64,000 bases of DNA. Origin: JARBUG01 sp035628915 (GTDB lineage Bacteria; Bacillota; Sulfobacillia; Symbiobacteriales; Symbiobacteriaceae). The stretch spans positions 186,001 to 250,000 of the forward strand of contig DASPIW010000061.1 of NCBI GenBank assembly GCA_035628915.1, read 5' to 3'. Position numbers and translations under genes: made by a program. Under the pieces are notes generated by a model. That model ran no database searches. It was not told the origin of the DNA and worked only from the letters and a program-made list of their open reading frames with translations. Positions within the stretch are counted from its first letter, which is position 1, and each line of letters begins with the position of its first letter. Shown here in pieces: positions 33,698-42,044 of the stretch.

Positions 33698-35239
33698 TCA
33701 GCCCATCACCCGTTCCCCTTCGCAGATGCTGTTGATGTGCAGCTTGAAGAAGCGGGTCAGGGCGCCCGACAGGCCTGCAGTTCGGGCGAAGTCCCGGTAC
33801 CCCTGGGGCAGTCCGCCACTGAAGAGCTGACCGAGGCGGTCCACATCCATGCGCAGAACACCGATCAGATCCTTGCCGACCGCCGCTTTGGCCAGGTCTT
33901 CGAAGGTCGCCTGGGTTCGGCTATCCTCCGATCTGTAAGTGTAGCTGCCCAGCCAGAGTGGATAGGCGCCCGGACCCACCGCGAGCTCCGCGACCGACAG
34001 GGCATTGATCGCCAGCACTGTCTGCTTCTCTGCCAGAGCCTGCACATCCGCAGTGGTCTCACAAACGTGAAACCCAGTCCCGTCGATTACAACATGAGCA
34101 CCTGCCCCACTGGGGGTCACCGCGACATAGCGAGCCTTCGGCAGCCTGCCGCCAAGCCGGTGTAACTGCCAGCAGAGCGGGCAGGCCTCGATCGGTTCCG
34201 CTCCTGTGTCTACCTCGATAGTACGTGGATCATCCGACTGGCAATGGCAGATGTCGCAAGTGGCGGCGCCCAACTCCCGGGCTTCCCAGAACTCCGACCC
34301 TGCAGCGGATGCCCGGAATCGGGCCGCCTTCACCTGGCTGACCTGGGCGGTCGCCTGCCGCCAGATCTCCGGGGCGCCCTCTGCGCCCACGGCGACCTGG
34401 GCGAAAGGGCAGGGTGCTGCACCCAGTGCCAGGGCCACCTTACCGTCCATCGACTTCAGGAGCCACGCGTTCAGCTCAGCCTGGACTGCCGCGACCGCCG
34501 CATGCACCGCCGGCAAATCGGGGGCCAACATGAACAGATGCCCGCCGCCGGCGTAGATCAGGTTGGCCCGGGTCAACCCGATCCGTTCCAGCAGGCGGCG
34601 GGCGACCTCTTCGGTGATCAGTTCCAAATAAAAGGAACGGGCTCGCAGGGTCCGCAGCGCTCCCTTGGCGCTAATCGTGTAGATGAACGACTGTACGCCC
34701 GAGAGGTCCGCGCTGATTAGCAGCAACTGATCAGGACCGTGGGTGAGGGCGCCGGCCACAGCCGCCGTCAGCCGGGCTACGTCAGCGAAGGATAGGCCAG
34801 GGGCGCCGGCGGAGACGGCCCAGCCATACTGCTCGAGCAGGAAGAGGAGCGCGTTCGGGTCCGCATGCGCCCTCTCCAGGTCCGAACGGAGATCGGCCTG
34901 CAACCGCTGTGCCTTCGGCCGGAGGGTGTCGGCATCTACCGTTCCAGCGATTGGATAGTCCGGTCGCATGGTGAGCGGTTGGGGCAGGAGGTGCAGAGGC
35001 GGCGTAGCGGGCCCACGGTTGATCAGAGAGAAAGGAGACTCGAAAGGCTCCGTCAGGCAAGGCCCCACATCGCCCACGAGCGTTCGGGCCTGTGTTGCGG
35101 CCGCGAGCGCTGTCGGGCTCGCCTCGGCCAGCCGCCGGCGGAGCCGGGCCGCAGCGTCTGGGGCAGGCGCCGCGAGCGCCAGAAGTGCGTCAGTCAGGAC
35201 CGCCATGGTGGCTTCATGTGCCAGATGCAACTGGATCAC
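33698..35239 (-). CDS. cas10: Cas10 N-terminal and middle part (frame ends before GGDD)
   Basis: 513 residues. The first palm domain reads LISADLSGVQSFIYTISAKG, and LIYAGGGHLFML follows. A zinc ribbon (CDICHCQ, then CPLCWQLHRLGG) and the start of the second palm (IGVLRMDVDRLGQLFSGG) are clear Cas10/Csm1 features. No HD dyad is visible in the first 150 residues, so the usual HD nuclease domain appears lost or degenerate. The frame stops at GERVMG within the second palm, one indel away from the downstream GGDD part. The start is either GTG 35239 or TTG 35230 (better ribosome spacing). It overlaps the Cas6 end. Confidence 0.9.
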   Translation of the reverse strand: MIQLHLAHEATMAVLTDALLALAAPAPDAAARLRRRLAEASPTALAAATQARTLVGDVGPCLTEPFESPFSLINRGPATPPLHLLPQPLTMRPDYPIAGTVDADTLRPKAQRLQADLRSDLERAHADPNALLFLLEQYGWAVSAGAPGLSFADVARLTAAVAGALTHGPDQLLLISADLSGVQSFIYTISAKGALRTLRARSFYLELITEEVARRLLERIGLTRANLIYAGGGHLFMLAPDLPAVHAAVAAVQAELNAWLLKSMDGKVALALGAAPCPFAQVAVGAEGAPEIWRQATAQVSQVKAARFRASAAGSEFWEARELGAATCDICHCQSDDPRTIEVDTGAEPIEACPLCWQLHRLGGRLPKARYVAVTPSGAGAHVVIDGTGFHVCETTADVQALAEKQTVLAINALSVAELAVGPGAYPLWLGSYTYRSEDSRTQATFEDLAKAAVGKDLIGVLRMDVDRLGQLFSGGLPQGYRDFARTAGLSGALTRFFKLHINSICEGERVMG

Positions 35240-35949
35240 CTCTCTTCTTGGAGCAAGGCATGTCCGAGGCCAAGATGGGTCCGGGCGCCCACGCCGCTGT
35301 AGACGGCGAATCGGGCAAGGGCTGTGGCCAGGTAGGCCACCTGCGGGGGCAGATCTGGGGGAAGCCGATAGGTCGCTTGTCCCACAAAGCCGGTGACCCG
35401 GTGGGTCAGAAAGGGGACGGACCTGGTCTGGAGCCGATACTGGGTGATCCGCAAGTGCCGGAAGTCGCCGGCCATGTCCGGAGGGAATGGGTATGGACTG
35501 TGGGCATTGTGACGTTGCAGCAGAGCGCCAAAGACGGTGACCGGGTCTGGGAAGAGGAACTCCTCCCGTCCCTGCTTAATGCAGACAGGCGTGAGGAAGC
35601 GAAAGGTCAGGCGCCCGGGGGGTGCCTCGGCGGCAAAGAGAGCCTGGTAGGGCAAAGGTGTCGGGTCCAAGGGACGGACGGATTGCAGCGTGCCAGTGCC
35701 ACTGCCAAGGGGAACTTGCATCGGCGGGAGTTGCGCCAGTTGGTCAAGGGCGGCGACGATGGGTGCGGAGAGTGCCCCGATGGCAAAGCCCCCGTCAGGT
35801 TCACTGACAAGGGAGAGCGGTTTGGTGGCGCCGGGTTGCCGCTCCAGGGCCGGGCCGAGGAGGCGCAGGAGCAGGCCGTACACATGATCCACGGTTGGTG
35901 CGGAGCCTTCCGTTGACAGGTCCAGGTGGTAGCGTTGCAGCAGAGCCAT
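35236..35949 (-). CDS. cas6: Cas6 CRISPR RNA endonuclease
   Basis: 237 residues, a normal Cas6 length. The C-terminal glycine-rich loop reads FAVYSGVGARTHLGLGHAL, with TGFVGQATYRLP before it; these are the conserved Cas6 features. PGRLTFRFLTPVCIKQGREE is the RAMP core strand. Catalytic His candidates include those near the N-terminus (RYHLDL, DHVYG). It cuts the repeat RNA to give a crRNA with an 8-base 5' tag, which by the repeat 3' end would be AUUGAAGC or AUUGAAGU. It is encoded between the CARF-HEPN gene and cas10, with a four-base overlap into cas10. Confidence 0.9.
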   Translation of the reverse strand: MALLQRYHLDLSTEGSAPTVDHVYGLLLRLLGPALERQPGATKPLSLVSEPDGGFAIGALSAPIVAALDQLAQLPPMQVPLGSGTGTLQSVRPLDPTPLPYQALFAAEAPPGRLTFRFLTPVCIKQGREEFLFPDPVTVFGALLQRHNAHSPYPFPPDMAGDFRHLRITQYRLQTRSVPFLTHRVTGFVGQATYRLPPDLPPQVAYLATALARFAVYSGVGARTHLGLGHALLQEER

Positions 35950-35979
35950 GCTTCTCCACTCCGGTCTGTTGGTGTGTGA

Positions 35980-37389
35980 TCAGCCGTTGGTCGGCAGTCG
36001 CATGAGACGGGTCACCTGTTGGGTGACCAGCTCAAAGGGGTTCTCGCGGGGTACAGGGGCCAGATGGCCGGCGACTCGCCGCAGGGTCTCCACAATTCCT
36101 TTGGAACCATTCACCCCCTTGAGGTCCTTTTCAGATACCCCGAGGGTGCCGTGGCCAAACGGCCCCCGATTTCGCAGCTTCCGCACGGCATCCAACCGCT
36201 GTAACTCCGCAGCCACCGCTTTGGCCATGGCGTTTCCCGTGCGGCCAAACCACTCCACGATCGCCAGGGCCACGAACGTGTTGTAACCCCTTTGCCAGTC
36301 ACTGACGGCCCCGGACAGGTGCTGCAGGAGTTCGGGCTGGGCCTCCACCCATGCCTTATCCAGGTGCCGCCACCCGTCGGTTCCCGGGTTGGCAAATCGC
36401 ACACCAATCAGGTCAGACGCTAGATTCAGCGCGATATCCGTAAAGGTATAGACCAGGGCCGGGAGTTCGAGCAGGAGCCCTCGCTCCCGGTACTCCTCCG
36501 CCAGACCGACCAGTTCCCAGAGCCGCATCCTCTCTGTCGGTACCGAGTCGGTGCCCTCTGGCGCCAGGTCTGTACCGGCCAAGGCCGCCGCTTCGGAGAG
36601 CAGACGTCCGATCACCGCCCGGAGGGCAGGGTCTCCAGCAAAAGCCTGCACACCGGAGAGAGCCTGGGCGGCCTCCTGGAAACGAAGGCAGGCCCGGTTC
36701 TCCGCGTAACGAAGCAGCCCGAGACAGATCTTGCGTACCTGCGTGTCAGCCGGAAACTCCTTGGCCCCGTCCAGCAACCGCAGTGCGGCATGGAAGTCCC
36801 GGTGGGCCAGGTGCGTGTCCACCGCCATCATCAGGTCCCGTTCCCGGAGCCGCCGGCCAAGGCCGACATTCACCGGCTGCGAGACGGCCTCGGTCGCTTG
36901 GAGGGCGGTGACGTCGGGAAGGATGTCGATGGCGGCTAGCAGGAGCGTCGTGCTCAGTTGCTGCGTACCTCCCGTCAGACCCACCAGGAACGCGGCCGAA
37001 CGATCCAGCCCCCGCACCCACTCGCGGTGAAACCGATACGCCTCATCCCAGTCAGCGGGGGAGCCTCCGTAAACGACTGTCTCGGCGGATATTCCGGTCT
37101 TCTCACGGAGCCACCGTTCCATCAGCCGGGCGATCGGCTCGGTATCCTTCGCCCGGTGCTGGGGGCGAGCCGTTTCCGGCTGGTCCGTCCCCACCAGGAC
37201 GACCCGGCCGAGCGACAGCTTATGCAGCTTTACGTAGGCCAGGTATTTCGCCAGCAATGGGAACTGAACGCTCGCCCAGTCGACTTGCGGCGACGCCACC
37301 ATGCCAGCCGCGAAGGCCTTCAGGTTGTCGACCGGCTCCCGCGGCTGCAGGTCGTGGTTGCCCACGTTCACTAACAGAACGACACCCAT
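35980..37389 (-). CDS. CARF-HEPN ribonuclease (Csm6/Csx1 type)
   Basis: 469 residues. The N-terminal Rossmann-like CARF domain has LLVNVGNHDLQ, VVLVGTDQPE and the ligand loop FLVGLTGGTQQLSTTLLLAA, typical of cyclic oligoadenylate sensors. The C-terminal HEPN domain carries the RNase motif at about residues 406-413, RNRGPFGH (Arg408-x4-His413). It resembles the TIGR02710/Csm6 group in layout. Activated by Cas10 products, it would degrade RNA nonspecifically. Function depends on whether the frameshifted Cas10 still makes cyclic oligoadenylate. It follows the hydrophobic unknown by 21 bases and precedes Cas6 by 30. Confidence 0.88.
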   Translation of the reverse strand: MGVVLLVNVGNHDLQPREPVDNLKAFAAGMVASPQVDWASVQFPLLAKYLAYVKLHKLSLGRVVLVGTDQPETARPQHRAKDTEPIARLMERWLREKTGISAETVVYGGSPADWDEAYRFHREWVRGLDRSAAFLVGLTGGTQQLSTTLLLAAIDILPDVTALQATEAVSQPVNVGLGRRLRERDLMMAVDTHLAHRDFHAALRLLDGAKEFPADTQVRKICLGLLRYAENRACLRFQEAAQALSGVQAFAGDPALRAVIGRLLSEAAALAGTDLAPEGTDSVPTERMRLWELVGLAEEYRERGLLLELPALVYTFTDIALNLASDLIGVRFANPGTDGWRHLDKAWVEAQPELLQHLSGAVSDWQRGYNTFVALAIVEWFGRTGNAMAKAVAAELQRLDAVRKLRNRGPFGHGTLGVSEKDLKGVNGSKGIVETLRRVAGHLAPVPRENPFELVTQQVTRLMRLPTNG

Positions 37390-37410
37390 ATCTGCATCCC
37401 CTCCTGTTTC

Positions 37411-38196
37411 CTAGCGGAGGATCCGATCCAGCAGCCCCTTGACGGCCCCGCCCACGGCGACAGCCGCACCCACCCCAACTGCCAGCGGTACGATGACCGG
37501 GGCCGATATGGCGGCGGAGGCCAGCACCGCAGCGGTGCCGGCAGTCGCTGCCGTTGATACTACGGCTCCCGTCGCAGCAGAGATGCCGCCCTTCACGCCT
37601 TCGGCGGCCACCCGCCCGGCCAGTTCACCGCCCGAAATCCGCCCCTCGCGGAAGGCCCGGGCCGAGCTGGCCAGCTCTACGGCGGCCCCGATACCCACAC
37701 CGACCAGACCGGCGCTGTGGGCGCTGGCGGCCAGCACAGCCCGCCCGGGCAGATGGCCAACCGCTTTGCCGGCGATACTGGCCGTCTGCGTTGAGGAGAT
37801 CCCCGTTGACCGGATGGACTGCGTGACGTTCACGCGGCGGGCGGCCTGGCGGGCCGCCTCGCGTGCGTAGGCCTCGGCCGTCTCCCGGGTCCCCGCCAGC
37901 ACTGTCCCCCGGTACTGCCCGGAGGCTGCCTGCCGTACCGTCTCGCGAATCGAACCGGCAGTGTCCTTTAGCTGGAATCGCCCCACCACTCTGCCAGCCT
38001 GCTTGAGCACCAGGTCGTCGCGAACGGAAGTCATGGAACGGGTCAGCGCCGCTCGCGTGCCCGTCAGCAGATTGGTGGGCTGGACGTTCAGCAGGTCGCG
38101 GTAAAGGATCTCATGGACCACCCCCTTCAGTTGGGGGTTCAGACCCGCTCGGGTCAGGGCCTCCAGGGCCACCTTGGCTTCATAGCCTTCACGCAC
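37411..38196 (-). CDS. unknown protein with nuclease-like N-terminus and glycine-zipper C-terminus
   Basis: 261 codons from a GTG at 38196, although no convincing ribosome site precedes it; AAAGGAG at about 38260 instead precedes a very short frame, so a start further upstream in another form is possible. The first 120 residues contain HEILYRDLLNVQP and DDLVLKQAGRVVGRFQLKD, an Asp...Gln-x-Lys pattern that could be a degraded PD-(D/E)xK nuclease fold. The last 100 residues are alanine- and glycine-rich and hydrophobic (VIVPLAVGVGAAVAVGGAVKG), like membrane-inserting glycine-zipper proteins. It lies in the csm operon between the WYL regulators and the CARF-HEPN gene, so it could be an accessory effector. 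I do not recognise a named family. Confidence 0.65.
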   Translation of the reverse strand: MREGYEAKVALEALTRAGLNPQLKGVVHEILYRDLLNVQPTNLLTGTRAALTRSMTSVRDDLVLKQAGRVVGRFQLKDTAGSIRETVRQAASGQYRGTVLAGTRETAEAYAREAARQAARRVNVTQSIRSTGISSTQTASIAGKAVGHLPGRAVLAASAHSAGLVGVGIGAAVELASSARAFREGRISGGELAGRVAAEGVKGGISAATGAVVSTAATAGTAAVLASAAISAPVIVPLAVGVGAAVAVGGAVKGLLDRILR

Positions 38197-38324
38197 CCCA
38201 GTGGCAAGAGAAACAGCAGCCTTGGACTTTCTCGTCTCGTTAGCGAATGGTCACCGCTCCTTTCAGCTCACAGGTCAGCAACGGTAACACTGTGAGCTTA
38301 CCAGAGGGTCACGCGACCAATTTT

Positions 38325-39302
38325 TCACGATTCCTGTTCCGCATCCACCTCGGCAATGCGTTCTAGCATTCGATGAAGACCCGTCCTCATCTGCTCCCGT
38401 AACTCGGGCGGTGCCAGGACCTCAACGGCCCGGCCATACCCGCGGACCCACTGGCGGACCTCCTCTAGCCCTGCCACTCGGTCACGGTAAATTACGGATC
38501 CATCCGGTTGCGGATCAAAGGAGGCCTCCCGACGGTCAGCAGTCTCCCGCAGAATCTTGGTGAGAACGTTCGGCGGCGTTTTGGAGAATCGCAGGCAGAT
38601 CTCGAAGATGGGCCCCTGGTCGATTCCCCAGCTATGTAAGAAATAAGACCGCAGGGAGAAGCCGGCGGGGAGTTTGTATGTGGCGGGCAACGGTTCTACC
38701 GTCTCTACCCGGTCCAATGGGGTCGTCCTCACTTCGGTGCCGCTGGCAAGATAGGCAAAGTGCCAGATCCCCTTGCCAGTGAGAAAGACTGTGCCGACTG
38801 GCGAAAGCTCGGCTGTGCGGCGGCGCCCCCGCAGGCTGCGGCTCGTCAGGCGGCAACGGCGCCGTGCCTTCACCGCACCTTCCCAGGTCTGAACCAGGTC
38901 CAGCCGGACCGGATCGGCAAAGAGCGGCGGCGGACCTTTGATCAGGCGGGCGGTGGGCGGTCCATCGCCGCTCAACCGGGCTGAGAGGACCGCCGCAGCC
39001 GGGTGATCACCCGCCATGCCAAGGGCCACCTGACACGCGGCCCGTTCCGCCGGGTTCAGGTGCCGAAGCAGCGGGGGACCGGGTCGGTTGGTGCGCCAGG
39101 CCCTGGCTTCTTCACCGTCGCGCTCCCCTGCCGGATCAACCCGCCCATAGGTGGTGCAATCCAGGACTCTGAAGAGCGCATCGACAGTCGCAGCCGATAC
39201 GCCCAACCGTCGCGCTGCCACGCTCGCGGTCATACCGGCAGCCGCTTCGCTTTCGATGGCGAGCAGGCGCACAAACGCCCACACCAGGTCAAACCTGCTC
39301 AC
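38325..39302 (-). CDS. WYL-domain transcriptional regulator 1
   Basis: 326 residues from GTG 39302, behind GGAGGTG and overlapping the stop of the other regulator; a longer frame to 39374 is less likely. The N-terminus has a helix-turn-helix (AARRLGVSAATVDALFRVLD). The rest matches WYL-type proteins (GKGIWHFAYLASGTEVRTTPLDRVE, in the place of the W-Y-L core, and a C-terminal WCX-like ICLRFSKTPPNVLTKILRET ... VRQWVRGYGRAVEVL). WYL proteins bind nucleic acid ligands and often control CRISPR loci. It is paired with another at 39289-40506, suggesting heterodimeric control like PafBC. Confidence 0.85.
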   Translation of the reverse strand: MSRFDLVWAFVRLLAIESEAAAGMTASVAARRLGVSAATVDALFRVLDCTTYGRVDPAGERDGEEARAWRTNRPGPPLLRHLNPAERAACQVALGMAGDHPAAAVLSARLSGDGPPTARLIKGPPPLFADPVRLDLVQTWEGAVKARRRCRLTSRSLRGRRRTAELSPVGTVFLTGKGIWHFAYLASGTEVRTTPLDRVETVEPLPATYKLPAGFSLRSYFLHSWGIDQGPIFEICLRFSKTPPNVLTKILRETADRREASFDPQPDGSVIYRDRVAGLEEVRQWVRGYGRAVEVLAPPELREQMRTGLHRMLERIAEVDAEQES

Positions 39303-40506
39303 GTTCGTACACCTCCAGCAACCGCCGGGCGTTGTCGGCCATCTCCCGTCGCCACTGGGCCGGTTCCTCGACAACGGCTGACGACCCGAAGGTGCGGAGC
39401 CAGTGGCGGACCTCGTACTGGCCGGCGATCGTGTCGGTGTAGACCACGTAAGGTGCGCCCGGAGCGCGGCAAATCACCGCCGGGCCAAGGGGAGCCAGGC
39501 GGTGAGCTGTTTCTCTTTCGAGCCGGGCATTGACCCCGGCTTCATCATAAAACCGAATGCGCACCGGTGTGACAGGCCCGACCTCTATCCCCCAACTAAG
39601 CCGAAAGTGCTCAGCCATGTTGAAGGCTGCCGGGTAGACGAACCGCTCTGCCAGAATTCGGGTGTGGCTGATCAGGTCAACCCGCAGTGGCGTGGGATGC
39701 CACTCGGGCCGCTCTCCATTGACCATCAAGTACCATGCATCGGTCGCCCAGTAATAGACCAGGCCAAGGGGCTCGACCACGCGTTCTCCGGCGCCTTTGG
39801 TGTACCGCAGGCGTACCCGGCACCGCGTCTGAATCGCCTCTTCCAGGCGGGCGACCTGGACTTCTACCCTCACGTTGGCCTGGAGGCGGGGGCCCTTGAT
39901 GACCCGGCAAGCCGGGCGCCGGGCCGGAGGTGGCGCTTTCATGGCCCTTTGCCAATCCTGCAGTTTGGCAAGGGCTGATGTCAGCTCCGGCGGGCGGTCA
40001 GCGTACAAGGGCCAGACCTGGGCCAGCAAGTCGAGCATGTCGTTCACGTCCGCCGCCGGCCAGGGGGCTTCCGTAATAAAGCCGCTGCCCAGGCGGTAGG
40101 TGACGGTGCCGCCCCGCCGGGTGCAGCGGATGAGTCCTTCATGTACCAGCGGTGCAAGATCGGTTTCTACCTCGGTCAGGTCGGCGCGCCACAGGTCGGC
40201 AAGCCGGTCACGGGATACGGGGCCGTGGCGCAGGATGTCCAGCAGATCGATCCAGCGTTCCTCGGCCAGGCCGGGGCGACGGGACCGCATGGGCTGAACG
40301 GGGGCTGGGGAGTTGGTCCAGCAGAGCCGGCCACGCAGAACGGTGAGGCCGGCCTCGGGATGGCGCTTGAGGTCATAGCGAATTTGCCGACCGGTGACGC
40401 CTGTCAGCCGTTCGACTTCTGTCAGGGACGGGTCCTTATGTAGTAGTGCCAGGTCCTGCAGTTGTTGGATGCGTCCCTGTGCGTTGGCATCGTACTTCCT
40501 GGCCAA
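39289..40506 (-). CDS. WYL-domain transcriptional regulator 2
   Basis: 405 residues from TTG 40506. The N-terminal helix-turn-helix is SLTEVERLTGVTGRQIRYDL, with a second winged helix around SRDRLADLWRADLTEVETDL. The WYL core appears as VYYWATDAWYLMVNGERPEWH followed by RVDLISHTRIL, and a WCX-like C-terminus ends VRHWLRTFGSSAVVEEP. It is the first gene of the minus-strand csm operon and divergent from CRISPR array 2, so it is placed to regulate both. It overlaps regulator 1. Confidence 0.87.
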   Translation of the reverse strand: MARKYDANAQGRIQQLQDLALLHKDPSLTEVERLTGVTGRQIRYDLKRHPEAGLTVLRGRLCWTNSPAPVQPMRSRRPGLAEERWIDLLDILRHGPVSRDRLADLWRADLTEVETDLAPLVHEGLIRCTRRGGTVTYRLGSGFITEAPWPAADVNDMLDLLAQVWPLYADRPPELTSALAKLQDWQRAMKAPPPARRPACRVIKGPRLQANVRVEVQVARLEEAIQTRCRVRLRYTKGAGERVVEPLGLVYYWATDAWYLMVNGERPEWHPTPLRVDLISHTRILAERFVYPAAFNMAEHFRLSWGIEVGPVTPVRIRFYDEAGVNARLERETAHRLAPLGPAVICRAPGAPYVVYTDTIAGQYEVRHWLRTFGSSAVVEEPAQWRREMADNARRLLEVYEREQV

Positions 40507-40694
40507 TCGGAAGCACCCTTCCCTGTTTGGGGCCGATTAGTTAAGAAAGTTCGGCCAGGGAGACGGGCAAATCCTTCTGCCAGGTTGGTATTTTGTGATA
40601 TGCATGATTATTTGACAGTCGAACGGATTTGGACTCATGGCTCAGATATCGATAGAGGGCGCGCCATAAAGCGCCCAGCCCCTTCACATGCATG
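40507..40694. promoter_or_regulatory. AT-richer intergenic region between WYL operon and array 2
   Basis: 188 bases, AT-richer than its surroundings (for example TTTTGTGATATGCATGATTA at 40594-40613). It can hold the promoter of the regulator/csm operon on the minus strand and, because the best-kept repeats of array 2 adjoin it, a leader for array 2. The exact -10 and -35 sites cannot be fixed by eye. Confidence 0.5.
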
Positions 40695-41581
40695 ACTTCA
40701 ATGGAGCCCCGGCCATTCAGGCGGGGATAGGCGCAATAGCCAGGGAGAGGAGGGCGCCGCCCTTGACGACTTCAATGGAGCCCCGGCCATTCAGGCGGGG
40801 ATAGCGGCACCTGTCCGACGCCGAAGCGCTGGAGTGGATGTCACTTCAATGGTGCCCCGGCCATTCAGGCGGGGATAGATCGTCTCCGGCACTGGCACCC
40901 AAACGTTCAGTGGGCCAGTACTTCAATGGAGCCCCGGCCATTCAGGCGGGGATGGGTCCTGGAGCCGCATGGGCGAGAACCGTGGACGAGGGACTTCAAC
41001 GGAGCCCCGGCCGTCATGTCGGGGATAGCGCTTCCATGCCGGTGACTGGAACCGCGCCCGCATGGCACTTCAATGGAGCCCCGGCCATTCAGTCGGAGAT
41101 AGCGTTCTTCTGGAGTGCAGACTACATTTGGGGTTGGTCGCTTCAATTGAGCCCCTGCCATTGAAGCTGGGGATGGACCATGATCGCCACAACCCTAACA
41201 CCCATCAGCGAGCTTCAATGGAGCCTCGACCGTCAGCCGGCGATAGTTCGTCACCTCTCACACCGCCGACACGGCGGCGCCCCGGCAATTCGGGCGTGGA
41301 CAAGCCTGATCCGGGGGAGGTTGTCAACCTCCTTCAACAGGACCCCGGCCATTCAGCCAGGGTTAGACTATCCATGGCCGAACGTTTTGTGGCAGTATGA
41401 GAGCTTCAATGGAGCCCCGCCCGTTGGCAAGGGATAGTCCGGGCACCACATCTTCTTCCTCCTCGAAGGCTGCCAACTTCAATGGAGCCCCGGCCAGTCA
41501 GCCGAGGATGGCAACGGCTGGACCTTCATCTATATCAAACGAGCGGACCTTCAATAGAGCCCCGACATTCAGCCGGGGTCC
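40695..41581 (-). CRISPR. CRISPR array 2, variant repeat (about 13 units)
   Basis: Repeats begin at 40695, 40769, 40843, 40920, 40993, 41067, 41140, 41212, about 41270 (remnant), about 41329, 41403, about 41475 and about 41547. The consensus differs from array 1 in the hairpin: minus strand CCCCGCCTGAATGGCCGGGG, with tag ATTGAAGT. Units near 40700 are near identical and those beyond 41140 are increasingly degenerate, some drifting toward the array 1 hairpin. The ATTGAAGT end argues for minus-strand transcription; the decay gradient argues for a leader at the low-coordinate side. Orientation is therefore not settled. Confidence 0.92.
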
Positions 41582-41582
41582 A

Positions 41583-41747
41583 ACTTCAGGTCAGGGAACT
41601 GGTCGGGGTCTAGCAGCCGAAGGAAGTTGGCAAGCTGGTCCACGTCGCCCTGGTGCGGGGTTGCTGTCAATAGCAGCACCCGCTCGGCCTGGGCGCTGAG
41701 CCGCTTGGCCACAAGGTACCGGCGCGGGCAGCCGAATCCGGCTTCCC
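41583..41747 (-). pseudogene. SNF2-type helicase fragment
   Basis: The minus-strand frame encodes GFGCPRRYLVAKRLSAQAER followed by VLLLTATPHQGDVDQLANFL and RLLDPDQFPDLKL. LLLTATPHQGD is helicase motif III of SNF2/DISARM-type or similar DNA-dependent ATPases. The frame breaks off directly at the end of the last CRISPR array 2 unit, and no start or other helicase motif is present, so this is a remnant of about 55 codons. The rest of 41748-41993 shows no gene. Confidence 0.7.
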
Positions 41748-41993
41748 CGTAAACAGTCGGATAGGTCGGGCATGAAGGACCACCCCAGTTTACAGCCTCT
41801 CATTATCTGACACACTATAGATAATACACCGTCTAACGAGATAATCCATCGTAGCCGGTTAGCTGAGTGCAGGAGTTGAGCAATTGACGGCAGACTCCGT
41901 GCGGGCGAGGTGCTAATCCCAATCGGTGTACGACGCCATGCGATCTATGGACCACCGGCGCACCCCGCAGCGCCAAGGTGCGCTCAGAGAAAA

Positions 41994-42030
41994 GCGGCCA
42001 GACCCCTCTCCGAGAATGGGTGCTGGCCGC
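41994..42030 (-). terminator. terminator of the toxin-immunity operon
   Basis: GCGGCCAG (42023-42030 on the minus strand) pairs with CTGGCCGC (41994-42001), followed on the minus strand by TTTTCTC. It lies 14 bases after the immunity gene stop. Confidence 0.8.
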
Positions 42031-42044
42031 CCTATTTCAGTTCC

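Noticed and set aside
41820..42044. Looked for a CRISPR leader beyond array 2
   Set aside because: The sequence adjoining the last unit is helicase coding, and the further DNA serves as the terminator of the immunity gene. No leader-like feature was seen.
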